This document shows positions 1-5,612 of a stretch of DNA of 7,022 nt, one piece after another. Below the pieces are notes generated by a model, which was not told where the DNA came from, did not search any database, and saw only the letters and a list, made by a program, of their open reading frames with translations. Position 1 is the stretch's first letter. Every line of letters begins with the position of its first letter. A program made the position numbers and the translations under genes. This DNA is from Candidatus Nitrosomarinus sp. (GTDB lineage Archaea; Thermoproteota; Nitrososphaeria; Nitrososphaerales; Nitrosopumilaceae): assembly GCA_003702465.1 (NCBI GenBank), contig REGF01000056.1:1-7022 (forward strand), read 5' to 3'.

Positions 1-2
1 TA

Positions 3-431
3 CCTGGAAAGAACGATTTTTCAAAGTCCATAATTTTATCTGGATTGATGTGGTTTAAACTTTATCTGATTCCATTTTTAAAATATCCTGCAAATCCTCC
101 AACTGTAGGGGATGGTGAAACTGTAGTATTACGTATGGTTTTGTATGTTTCATTCATAATCATTTCTGGCATTGGTGTTGTTGTATTTTATAAAATATCA
201 AAGAAACTCCAAAACAACAAAAAATATTTTGCAATTATTGGATATGCTGGATTAATGATCATTGTATTTATTGTAATGCCTGATAATCCTGATGAAATAA
301 CTGCACCAATGAATTTAGTTAATGAATTTAGATTTGTATCCGTTTTGGGAGTTTCATCATTTTGGATCACAGTTGGAATTCTATTGGGATTATTTTGGAA
401 AAAATTTGATTCACCAAACCAATATTCTTAA
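3..431 (+). CDS. cbtA: CbtA-family cobalt transporter subunit, C-terminal part (5' end outside window)
   Basis: This is an integral membrane protein of the CbtA family, thought to carry cobalt for cobalamin synthesis. The reading frame is open from the left edge, so the gene is cut by the window; the first in-frame TTG/ATG (45/48) lie inside a membrane helix and are unlikely starts. About 142 codons remain. They hold roughly four hydrophobic segments and the family hallmark 'FLKYPANPPTVGD' soon after the first helix, followed by a helix after 'ETVVLRMVLY'. The last part ('NEFRFVSVLG' then a C-terminal helix) matches the family's 'FR-ASLG' region. The missing 5' part should hold the first helix. 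Family assignment comes from remembered motifs, not a search. The stop codon abuts a palindrome that belongs to the next transcription unit. A functional link to the downstream importer is not implied. Confidence 0.8.
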   Translation, partial: PGKNDFSKSIILSGLMWFKLYLIPFLKYPANPPTVGDGETVVLRMVLYVSFIIISGIGVVVFYKISKKLQNNKKYFAIIGYAGLMIIVFIVMPDNPDEITAPMNLVNEFRFVSVLGVSSFWITVGILLGLFWKKFDSPNQYS

Positions 432-454
432 TTCTTATTCTAGAGAATTAGAAT
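431..454. promoter_or_regulatory. 24-bp palindromic operator candidate, copy 1 (ahead of the regulator pair)
   Basis: The sequence reads ATTCT-T-ATTCT-AG-AGAAT-T-AGAAT, with four 5-bp half-elements arranged as an inverted repeat (10 of 12 positions pair). It starts on the last base of the cbtA stop codon and ends 13 bp before the TATA box of the first winged-helix gene. A copy with 21 of 24 identical bases lies at 1195-1218 before phnD. The symmetry suits a dimeric winged-helix protein. Binding by the adjacent regulators is an inference. Confidence 0.65.
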
Positions 455-467
455 CAGTATACTCTCT

Positions 468-475
468 TTATATAG
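468..475 (+). promoter_or_regulatory. TATA box for the regulator pair
   Basis: TTTATATA lies 20-28 bp before the ATG at 496. This is the normal archaeal TATA-to-start distance, so the transcript should begin at or within a few bases of the ATG (leaderless). No Shine-Dalgarno sequence is seen. Confidence 0.65.
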
Positions 476-495
476 AAAGTAATTTGATATAGAAC

Positions 496-831
496 ATGTC
501 AAGAAAATTAACTTTACCTCAATTAAAAAAATATGATATTAGTCAAAAAGTAATTGAGGCATTAGCAGATTCTGAATCTAGAGCAATTTTATTTTCTATA
601 GTGAAAAAAGGAAATACTGCTGCAGAATTATCTGATAAATTAAAAATTCCCCTTAGTTCTGTTTACAAAAAATTATCAGATCTAGAAGAATTAACCTTAA
701 TTGAAGTTGAAAAATGGATGTTGTCAGATAAAGGAAGAAAATACAAAGTTTACCGTAGTAGGATAAAACAGGCTGAAATTTCTATTAAAAAGCCTGAACC
801 GGTTTTAATATTGGTATCAAATACGAAATAA
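496..831 (+). CDS. Winged helix-turn-helix transcriptional regulator, paralogue 1
   Basis: A 111-residue cytoplasmic DNA-binding protein of the ArsR/TrmB-like winged-helix type. Residues about 15-37 form the first helices, 41-63 the helix-turn-helix (recognition helix around 'PLSSVYKKLSDLEEL'), and 70-88 the beta wing, ending in the motif 'VYRSRI'. No ligand-binding domain follows, and there are no cysteines, so any signal would have to act on the wHTH itself or on a partner. The ATG at 496 sits about 25 bp from a clear TATA box, which supports this start. The neighbouring gene begins one base after this stop and encodes a paralogue with roughly half its residues identical, so a tandem duplication and coupled translation are likely. 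The palindrome at 431-454, repeated before phnD, suggests the pair regulates itself and the transporter. Exact family and effector are unknown. Confidence 0.85.
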   Translation: MSRKLTLPQLKKYDISQKVIEALADSESRAILFSIVKKGNTAAELSDKLKIPLSSVYKKLSDLEELTLIEVEKWMLSDKGRKYKVYRSRIKQAEISIKKPEPVLILVSNTK

Positions 832-832
832 T

Positions 833-1183
833 GTGTCTAAAAAGAGCATAATACAATTATCTGAATTTGATATTACTCAAAAAATCATAGAAGCTATGAG
901 TAATGTCTGTACACGTTCAGTATTATTTTCAGTAAAAAATGAATCTAAAGATGTACCTACAATAGCTGAAGAATTAAAAATTTCCATTTCAACTGTTTAC
1001 AAGACACTATCTAATTTAGAGGAATTAGCATTAGCTGAAGTTGATAAATACGTAATAACTCCAGACGGCAAAAAAATTAAACTCTACAGAAGTAGGATTG
1101 GTAAGGTAGAAATTACTTTAGAGAACCTTGAACCAACTTTAAATCTTCATCCTAATGACGTTATTTCTAAATCTATTACATGA
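833..1183 (+). CDS. Winged helix-turn-helix transcriptional regulator, paralogue 2
   Basis: A 116-residue winged-helix regulator, paralogous to the gene just upstream: it shares 'FDITQKIIEA', 'LKIxxSxVYKxLSxLEEL' and the wing motif 'LYRSRI'. The helix-turn-helix is at about residues 42-63 and the wing at 70-88. It differs by a lone cysteine at residue 26 and a longer C-terminal tail (about 101-116). The start is GTG at 833. An ATG at 831 is in another frame, and no in-frame ATG exists nearby. Only one base separates it from the previous stop, so it is probably co-transcribed and translationally coupled, and the two proteins could form heterodimers. It is followed by the palindrome and promoter of phnD. 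As a DNA-binding protein the call is firm; control of the phn-like genes is inferred from position and the shared operator-like sites. Confidence 0.83.
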   Translation: MSKKSIIQLSEFDITQKIIEAMSNVCTRSVLFSVKNESKDVPTIAEELKISISTVYKTLSNLEELALAEVDKYVITPDGKKIKLYRSRIGKVEITLENLEPTLNLHPNDVISKSIT

Positions 1184-1194
1184 ACAAATTTCAA

Positions 1195-1218
1195 ATTCTC
1201 ATTCTATAGATTTAGAAT
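1195..1218. promoter_or_regulatory. 24-bp palindromic operator candidate, copy 2 (ahead of phnD)
   Basis: The sequence is ATTCT-C-ATTCT-AT-AGATT-T-AGAAT. It matches the copy at 431-454 at 21 of 24 bases without gaps, and keeps the inverted-repeat layout with one extra mismatch in an inner half-element. It ends 23 bp before the phnD TATA box, 10 bp further than copy 1 is from its own TATA box, i.e. about one helical turn, so a bound protein would face the same side of the DNA. Function is inferred. Confidence 0.65.
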
Positions 1219-1241
1219 AAGATAATAGAAAATTGTCTGAA

Positions 1242-1249
1242 CTTAAATA
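1242..1249 (+). promoter_or_regulatory. TATA box candidate for the phnD-phnC-phnE unit
   Basis: CTTAAATA lies 31-38 bp before the phnD ATG. It predicts a transcript with a leader of about 10 nt. No Shine-Dalgarno motif precedes the ATG. The match to the archaeal TATA consensus is good but not unique in this AT-rich gap. Confidence 0.45.
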
Positions 1250-1279
1250 ATCTTAGCTGACACTAATTTTTTAATCACA

Positions 1280-2368
1280 ATGAAACAACAGAAAATTTTA
1301 ACATTAATTGCTGCATTAGCAATAATTGGTGTTTCAACCACAACTGTTCTTCAAAACGCTGAAGCTGAAAGTTTGATTCCTTCATGGATTAAAACAAATG
1401 CTGCATGGTGGGCTGAAGATACAATTGATGATGAAACTTTTCTTACTGGAATTGAATATCTGGTAGAAAATGAAATTATCAATGTTTCATCTGAATCAAA
1501 AACTACTGATGTTGATTCTTTAACAATTGGATTTATTCCAGTTGAAAAAGCTGATGAATTAACTCCAAAAGCAGAAGCCTTAGAAAAATTCTTGGAATCT
1601 AAACTCGGTATTGATATTGAAATAGTTGTTCCAACTAACTATGAGACCATTATTGAAGGAATGAGATTTGGTCACATTGATGCTGCATTTATGGATACAG
1701 GACCTGGATGGATTACACACCAAAGAACTGGTGCAGAAGCAGTCCTTTCTGAATTAGTTAAAGGAAAAGTAAACTATCAAGCAACTGTTTGGACTCTTGC
1801 AGATAATGACTCCATTAATTCATTAGAAGATACAGTAGGTAAACGTGTTGCATTTACCAGTATAACTGGTTCTTCAGGTTTTGTTAGACCAATGGGAACT
1901 TTAGTTACTTCTGGTCTCGTTGACATCCAAGGTGATGACATCGTTGCTTTAGAAATGGCCCTTGCAAATAACTTCCAAAGTTATACTTTTGCAGGTGGCT
2001 ACAAAGCAGCATTGAATTTACTACTTAATGGTGACGTAGATGTTGCATTTGGTTCAGATATTGCTCCAAAAAAATACTTAGACCTTGAGGATCAAGCAAA
2101 ATTACGTCCAGTTACTACAATTGGTCCAGTTCCTTCACACGTGTTTATGGTAAGTTCTAGCATGTCTGAAGCAACCAAAGATAATTTGGTTGATGCATTA
2201 ATTGAACTCAATTATGATGAACACAATTCAATATTGACTGATTTGTATGGTGCTGAGGCATTAGTTCCAACTACAACCACAATGCACATTGGTGAATTTG
2301 GAACCTTTATTGATGCACTTACAGGCTTGGACCAAAAAATATTGGATAAGTATGACAAGAGCAAATAA
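1280..2368 (+). CDS. phnD: PhnD-like phosphonate/phosphite ABC transporter substrate-binding protein with an extra N-terminal domain
   Basis: A 362-residue exported binding protein that should deliver a phosphonate-, phosphite- or similar oxyanion ligand to the PhnE/PhnC importer encoded next. Residues 1-29 form a Sec signal (hydrophobic stretch 6-24, likely cleavage after AEA at 27-29). There is no lipobox cysteine and no C-terminal membrane helix. Residues 31-69 are a separate small domain ('IPSWIKTNAAWWAEDTIDD') of a kind repeated in thaumarchaeal exported proteins. The PhnD fold starts near 79. It has 'TNYETIIEGMRFGHIDAAF' (119-137; in PhnD this region holds a ligand-contacting tyrosine, here Tyr121), the serine/threonine-rich anion loop 'FTSITGSSGFVRP' (192-204), 'FAGGYKAALNLLLNGDVDVAF' split at 237-257, and the 'VPSHVFMVS' strand (284-292). 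The loop before residue 240 has GGY where many PhnD proteins have GSH. The ATG follows a TATA box and a palindrome. Family is secure; the ligand is not. Confidence 0.85.
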   Translation: MKQQKILTLIAALAIIGVSTTTVLQNAEAESLIPSWIKTNAAWWAEDTIDDETFLTGIEYLVENEIINVSSESKTTDVDSLTIGFIPVEKADELTPKAEALEKFLESKLGIDIEIVVPTNYETIIEGMRFGHIDAAFMDTGPGWITHQRTGAEAVLSELVKGKVNYQATVWTLADNDSINSLEDTVGKRVAFTSITGSSGFVRPMGTLVTSGLVDIQGDDIVALEMALANNFQSYTFAGGYKAALNLLLNGDVDVAFGSDIAPKKYLDLEDQAKLRPVTTIGPVPSHVFMVSSSMSEATKDNLVDALIELNYDEHNSILTDLYGAEALVPTTTTMHIGEFGTFIDALTGLDQKILDKYDKSK

Positions 2369-2385
2369 AACCCAGCTATTTTGAA

Positions 2386-3216
2386 ATGAAACAAATTCAA
2401 ATGGCTAAAACCCCTCCTTTTTCATTAATTTCTACTAAAAAGATAATTCAAATGAATGATGTTTGGACTTCATATGATTCAAAAAGCTACGCCTTAGAAG
2501 GGGTAAATTTATCCATCGATAGAGGGACTAATTACGCAATTGTTGGTCAATCTGGTTCTGGAAAATCCACTCTTCTTAAATTGATGAATGGAATGATGAT
2601 TCCTAGCAAGGGGATAATTAAAATTGATTATCTTACACCTAACATGAATAATAAAACATTCAAAAAAACGATGCATACAATTGGCTATATTCCTCAAAGT
2701 TTGGGATTGGTCAAAAATGTAAGTGTATTAGATAATATTCTGATTGGTGCATTACCTAGATTAAATCGAATGCAATCAATTATGAAACAATTTCCTGAAG
2801 ATGAAATTAAAGAAGCTAAACGAATTTTAAATCTGGTTGGATTGTCTGGAAAAGAATCTCGCAAAGCATACATGTTAAGTGGTGGAGAAAAAAGACGCGT
2901 AGCAATTGCCAGAGCATTAATGCAAAAACCAACAATTTTGTTAGCTGATGAAATAGTTTCAGAATTAGATCATGTTACATCAAGAGAAATTATGGACTTA
3001 ATTTTAGATGCACAAAAGAAAATGAATCTTACTGCAATTATGGTTCATCATGATATGAAACTTGCATTAGAATATGCAAATCGTGTAGCAGTAATTAAAG
3101 AAGGTCAGAAAATTTTAGAAATTGGTGTTGAAGGTGATACTATTGTTGATTTTCAAACAGGTGATATGAGTATTGAAGAGATAATGGAGATGTATAACAC
3201 TGACACCAAAGAATAA
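2386..3216 (+). CDS. phnC: PhnC-like ABC transporter ATP-binding protein
   Basis: A 276-residue cytoplasmic ATPase that would power the importer formed with PhnE and fed by PhnD. All nucleotide-binding elements are intact: Walker A 'GQSGSGKST' (54-62), Q-loop Gln104 in 'YIPQSLGLV', signature 'LSGGEKRR' (164-171, with E instead of the more usual Q), Walker B 'ILLADE' (184-189) with catalytic Glu189, D-loop 'SELD' (192-195) and H-switch His222 in 'VHHDM'. Length is normal for PhnC. Compared with typical family members it has about 15 extra residues before the first strand, so the second ATG at 2401 is a possible alternative start. Only 17 nt separate it from phnD, consistent with one operon. 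Its 3' end probably overlaps the true start of phnE. The gene name follows from the PhnD and PhnE neighbours. Confidence 0.87.
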   Translation: MKQIQMAKTPPFSLISTKKIIQMNDVWTSYDSKSYALEGVNLSIDRGTNYAIVGQSGSGKSTLLKLMNGMMIPSKGIIKIDYLTPNMNNKTFKKTMHTIGYIPQSLGLVKNVSVLDNILIGALPRLNRMQSIMKQFPEDEIKEAKRILNLVGLSGKESRKAYMLSGGEKRRVAIARALMQKPTILLADEIVSELDHVTSREIMDLILDAQKKMNLTAIMVHHDMKLALEYANRVAVIKEGQKILEIGVEGDTIVDFQTGDMSIEEIMEMYNTDTKE

Positions 3217-4015
3217 CATCGTCATTGCAATAATTGTCGGATTAGTTGTTGTTGCATCATATAATGTTGAAGCTAATCCATTAGATTTTGCTGAAGGTAT
3301 ACCAAATTTGGCTATCATTGCTTCAGAAATTTTTGTAGCTGAAAATATTATTGAAGATTTGAAATATGTTCCAACTGCATTATGGGCAATGTTTGAAACT
3401 CTTCAAATGGCATTTATTGGAACTGTAATTGGAGTAGTGGTTGGATTGCCTCTTAGTATGCTATCTGCACGAAATTTGAATAGCAAGTATGTTTATGCAC
3501 CTACTCGTGCATTATTGGCAATAATTCGTACTTTTCCATCAATTTTATGGGCATTATTGTTTGTAATTATGGTCGGTTTAGGTCCATATGCAGGAGTCTT
3601 GGCAATTGTAATGTATACAATTGGATTTGTTACAAAATTACAATACGAATCAATTGAAACCATAGATTCAGATCCTATGGATGCTGTTAATTCAATTGGT
3701 GTTAGCAAATTTCAATTAATCCGATATGTGGTTTTACCCGAGTCTGCATCACATCTACTTGGTCAGATTTTGTACATGTTTGATTATAATGTAAGACAAA
3801 CTAGTATTTTGGGAATTGTTGGAGCAGGTGGAATTGGATTTTTCATAATCAATTATATCAAATTCTTTGAATATGGAAAAGCTGCAATTTTCTTAGTCAT
3901 TGTTCTAATCACTGTTTTGATAATTGATTGGGTAAGTGTAAAAATTAGAGACAAGTATATTATCAAATCCCAACATGGTATGGAAATAAAACCTAAAAAA
4001 TCATTATTCAGTTAG
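3194..4015 (+). CDS. phnE: PhnE-like ABC transporter permease (N-terminus lacks an ordinary start codon)
   Basis: The membrane channel of the importer, about 270 residues, forming a presumed homodimer coupled to PhnC. It has a conserved core ('ETLQMAFIGTVIGVVVGLPLS', 'MVGLGPYAGVLAI'), the EAA coupling loop 'DAVNSIGVSKFQLIRYVVLPE', 'ILGIVGAGGIG' and a last helix near 'VIVLITVLIIDW'. The first canonical in-frame start is TTG at 3308, but it would remove a first helix ('IVIAIIVGLVVVASYN') that PhnE proteins have. The frame stays open and homologous upstream to a stop at 3182. Between that stop and 3308 there is no ATG, GTG or TTG; the candidates are ATA 3194 and CTG 3200, both within the end of phnC. 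I extend to ATA 3194, which gives 'xTLTPKNN' before the helix; 3308 is the conservative choice. A mutated start, a sequence error or ribosome slippage from phnC are all possible. The 3' end overlaps the opposite-strand gene by 8 bp. Confidence 0.8.
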   Translation: MTLTPKNNIVIAIIVGLVVVASYNVEANPLDFAEGIPNLAIIASEIFVAENIIEDLKYVPTALWAMFETLQMAFIGTVIGVVVGLPLSMLSARNLNSKYVYAPTRALLAIIRTFPSILWALLFVIMVGLGPYAGVLAIVMYTIGFVTKLQYESIETIDSDPMDAVNSIGVSKFQLIRYVVLPESASHLLGQILYMFDYNVRQTSILGIVGAGGIGFFIINYIKFFEYGKAAIFLVIVLITVLIIDWVSVKIRDKYIIKSQHGMEIKPKKSLFS

Positions 4016-4034
4016 ATTCTTTTTTAGAATCTAA
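3993..4034. terminator. Bidirectional termination region between phnE and the convergent membrane gene
   Basis: Positions 4012-4020 and 4026-4034 form a perfect 9-bp inverted repeat (TTAGATTCT / AGAATCTAA) around five T residues. On the plus strand this gives a run of six Ts just after the phnE stop. On the minus strand a run of six Ts lies at 3998-3993, just past the stop of the convergent gene. T-tracts are the usual archaeal termination signal, so both transcripts may end here. The hairpin also lies inside the last codons of the minus-strand gene. Confidence 0.45.
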
Positions 4035-4235
4035 TGGAATTTGATTACAACTGCCACACCCATTCTTCCTTGTTCCAAACCAAATGAATGCAGATGGTAA
4101 TAATACATAAAGCAACATTGCATTTTCAAACCCAAACAATTCCTTATTATCAAAAACATATCCGGAAACAATTATTGCAGCTGATGAAATTAATCCAACT
4201 GCAGATATCTTATTTATTTTATCTTTTAATGGCAT
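4008..4235 (-). CDS. Small two-helix membrane protein with a C-terminal CxxC motif
   Basis: A 75-residue protein of unknown function. A lysine-rich N-terminus (residues 1-9) is followed by a hydrophobic helix at about 12-28, a short polar loop, a second helix at about 39-54, and the tail 'GTRKNGCGSCNQ' with Cys60 and Cys63. The positive-inside rule puts both ends, and so the CxxC pair, in the cytoplasm. The pair could bind a metal or be redox-active, but nothing shows which. The ATG lies 6 nt after the purP stop, so it is almost certainly co-transcribed with purP. A link to purine synthesis is not implied. Its stop overlaps the end of phnE on the other strand. Confidence 0.7.
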   Translation of the reverse strand: MPLKDKINKISAVGLISSAAIIVSGYVFDNKELFGFENAMLLYVLLPSAFIWFGTRKNGCGSCNQIPLDSKKESN

Positions 4236-4241
4236 TTTATT

Positions 4242-5267
4242 TTATGTTGTAATTTTATCTAATTGATTTGATTCTGTTGCTGTTTTAACTTCTCTAGCAA
4301 TTCTTTTTCCCATACTCATATTTTCATTAAACAATAGTGAATAATATGGAGAACCATCCATGTAGATATTGGTTCCCGCAACAATTCTTGCTGAGAATTC
4401 AAATGAAGTAAATTTTGCATTTTCATCATACACTCCTTCAATACAAAATGGACCATTCATGCCTGGTGAAACAACTCTCTTTGCTGCTTCAACAAAATTT
4501 TCACCCATAGTATATACCTCATCAAGTAATGATTCTCTCAAAACTAGAGGACTGTTTCCAATTACATTAAATGATGGAACTTTTGTTGATTTTAGTTGCT
4601 GTTCTGCAGGAATTCTTCCAAGACCTTCAATGTCAGATTCGTGTCTTTGATCAACTCCAAAAAATTCTAATTCATTTGTTAGTGGTGAGTAAAAGAATTG
4701 TAAATATGCTAAAACTCCTGCAGCATACTCTTGAATGTATAATGTTTCATCTTTTGAAATAACTCCTTCAGTGATTAGTTGATTTCTTTTTTTATTGTAA
4801 TCGTCTTCATTTGCAGCCATGAAATATCCCTTACCTCCTGCAGCACCTTGTCGTTTTACAATTACTAATTTTTCAATATCTTTTGGTTCTGTAACTGGTT
4901 TTGGCATTGGAAGTGTTGCTTCTCTCATGAGTTTTTCTTTCATTTCTCTATCTGATTCCCAACGCAGAATCCATTTATTTCCAAAAACTGGGGTTTTGAT
5001 TGATTCAATTTCTTCAGAATTCATTTGTGCAATGAGTGTTCCATGTGGAATTAAAACAGCATTATTGTCTTGGAGTGTTTTTTGACATTTTTCATCTAGA
5101 ACTTCTTTAAAGGAATCTACAATGATTAATTCATCAATAAATGGAAATCTTCGATATAATTTTTCACGTTTTTTTTCACAAACCAACATTGTTTTGAGAC
5201 CTTCATCCTTTGCTCCCTTTAAAACTTGTAAAGAACAATGAGATCCCAATGTTGCTATTGCTGTCAT
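4242..5267 (-). CDS. purP: 5-formaminoimidazole-4-carboxamide ribonucleotide synthetase (formate-dependent PurP)
   Basis: An ATP-grasp enzyme of de novo purine synthesis that makes FAICAR from AICAR, formate and ATP, the archaeal replacement for the folate-dependent PurH transformylase step. At 341 residues it is collinear with methanogen PurP. Seen motifs: 'IATLGSHCSLQVLKGAK' (4-20; AICAR-binding end), 'IPHGTLIA' (73-80), 'FGNKWILRWESDR' (95-107), the glycine-rich ATP loop 'RQGAAGGKGYF' (139-149), 'FFYSP' (191-195), 'GPFCIEG' (272-278), the metal/ATP-binding 'FEFSAR' with Glu290 (289-294), 'AGTN' (297-300) and 'SMGKRIAREVK' (318-328). The N-terminus is about 20 residues shorter than in methanogens. 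An in-frame stop two codons upstream of the ATG fixes this start. It leads a two-gene unit with the small CxxC membrane protein. Confidence 0.93.
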   Translation of the reverse strand: MTAIATLGSHCSLQVLKGAKDEGLKTMLVCEKKREKLYRRFPFIDELIIVDSFKEVLDEKCQKTLQDNNAVLIPHGTLIAQMNSEEIESIKTPVFGNKWILRWESDREMKEKLMREATLPMPKPVTEPKDIEKLVIVKRQGAAGGKGYFMAANEDDYNKKRNQLITEGVISKDETLYIQEYAAGVLAYLQFFYSPLTNELEFFGVDQRHESDIEGLGRIPAEQQLKSTKVPSFNVIGNSPLVLRESLLDEVYTMGENFVEAAKRVVSPGMNGPFCIEGVYDENAKFTSFEFSARIVAGTNIYMDGSPYYSLLFNENMSMGKRIAREVKTATESNQLDKITT

Positions 5268-5292
5268 TTCTTATTCCAAGTCTAAATTGCTA

Positions 5293-5300
5293 CTTTATGA
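5293..5300 (-). promoter_or_regulatory. TATA box candidate for purP
   Basis: On the minus strand this reads TCATAAAG, 26-33 bp before the purP ATG. The spacing suits a nearly leaderless transcript. The match to consensus is moderate in an AT-rich gap. Confidence 0.3.
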
Positions 5301-5325
5301 ATTATTCTTAAAATGATTTTTGCAC

Positions 5326-5333
5326 ATAAATAA
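5326..5333 (+). promoter_or_regulatory. TATA box for the 36-residue membrane peptide
   Basis: ATAAATAA lies 21-28 bp before the ATG at 5354. This is the expected distance for a leaderless archaeal mRNA, and it is the main support for the small gene being real. Confidence 0.45.
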
Positions 5334-5353
5334 TGCAATAATTTTTTATTTTT

Positions 5354-5464
5354 ATGGATAAAAGAGACCTTTTGGTTTTATCTGCTATTATGGTAGGTGC
5401 AGGAATACCTGTAGGTTTGATGATCCTAGTAGCAAATGGAATAATCAAATTACCTATTGGTTAA
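5354..5464 (+). CDS. Small single-helix membrane peptide (36 residues)
   Basis: A short reading frame with a charged N-terminus 'MDKRD', one hydrophobic helix from about residue 6 to 31 that contains 'MVGAGIPVG', and a short tail 'KLPIG'. The charge distribution predicts N-in, C-out topology. It is read divergently from purP, whose start is 86 bp away. A well-placed TATA box predicts a leaderless mRNA, and the stop is followed by a 247-nt gap. I do not recognise the family. The membrane-like composition, clean start and promoter make chance unlikely, but such a short frame needs conservation or peptide evidence. Confidence 0.55.
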   Translation: MDKRDLLVLSAIMVGAGIPVGLMILVANGIIKLPIG

Positions 5465-5536
5465 CAATTATTCCAAAAAAAGTTGGTAGGAATTTGTTAT
5501 CTGTATTACTAAAAACTATAGAATTTATGTCCTGAA

Positions 5537-5566
5537 GAGATATGACGTATCTACGTTCTTTATCTC
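5537..5566. repeat. Two-part inverted repeat (hairpin)
   Basis: GAGATA (5537-5542) pairs with TATCTC (5561-5566), and inside them ACGTA (5545-5549) faces TACGT (5552-5556). Eleven of the 13 bases on the left side can pair, separated by a small internal loop (TG against TCTT). It can fold as RNA from either strand or serve as a palindromic protein site. Confidence 0.6.
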
Positions 5567-5584
5567 AGCAAGACATTGTTGACA

Positions 5585-5612
5585 TTAGATCGCACTAGTA
5601 TATTTAGATCGC
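5585..5612. repeat. Direct repeat TTAGATCGC, two copies 19 bp apart
   Basis: Exact copies of a 9-mer at 5585-5593 and 5604-5612. The G+C-containing core GATCGC is rare in this AT-rich sequence, which makes chance less likely. A 19-bp period is near two helical turns, so it could be a tandem protein site or part of a structured RNA. Confidence 0.55.

Noticed and set aside
45..431. A complete 128-residue protein starting at TTG 45.
   Set aside because: The frame is open to the window edge and the upstream residues fit the CbtA family, so this is the end of a longer gene.
4369..5085. Three plus-strand open frames (4369-4650, 4571-4762, 4819-5085).
   Set aside because: They are antisense to purP, which has full family motifs, and have no features of their own.
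5470..5493. ATTCC/GGAAT inverted repeat after the 36-residue gene as its intrinsic terminator.
   Set aside because: The stem is short and has no T-tract on the plus strand; the A7 run here is better explained as a T7 stop signal for the other strand.
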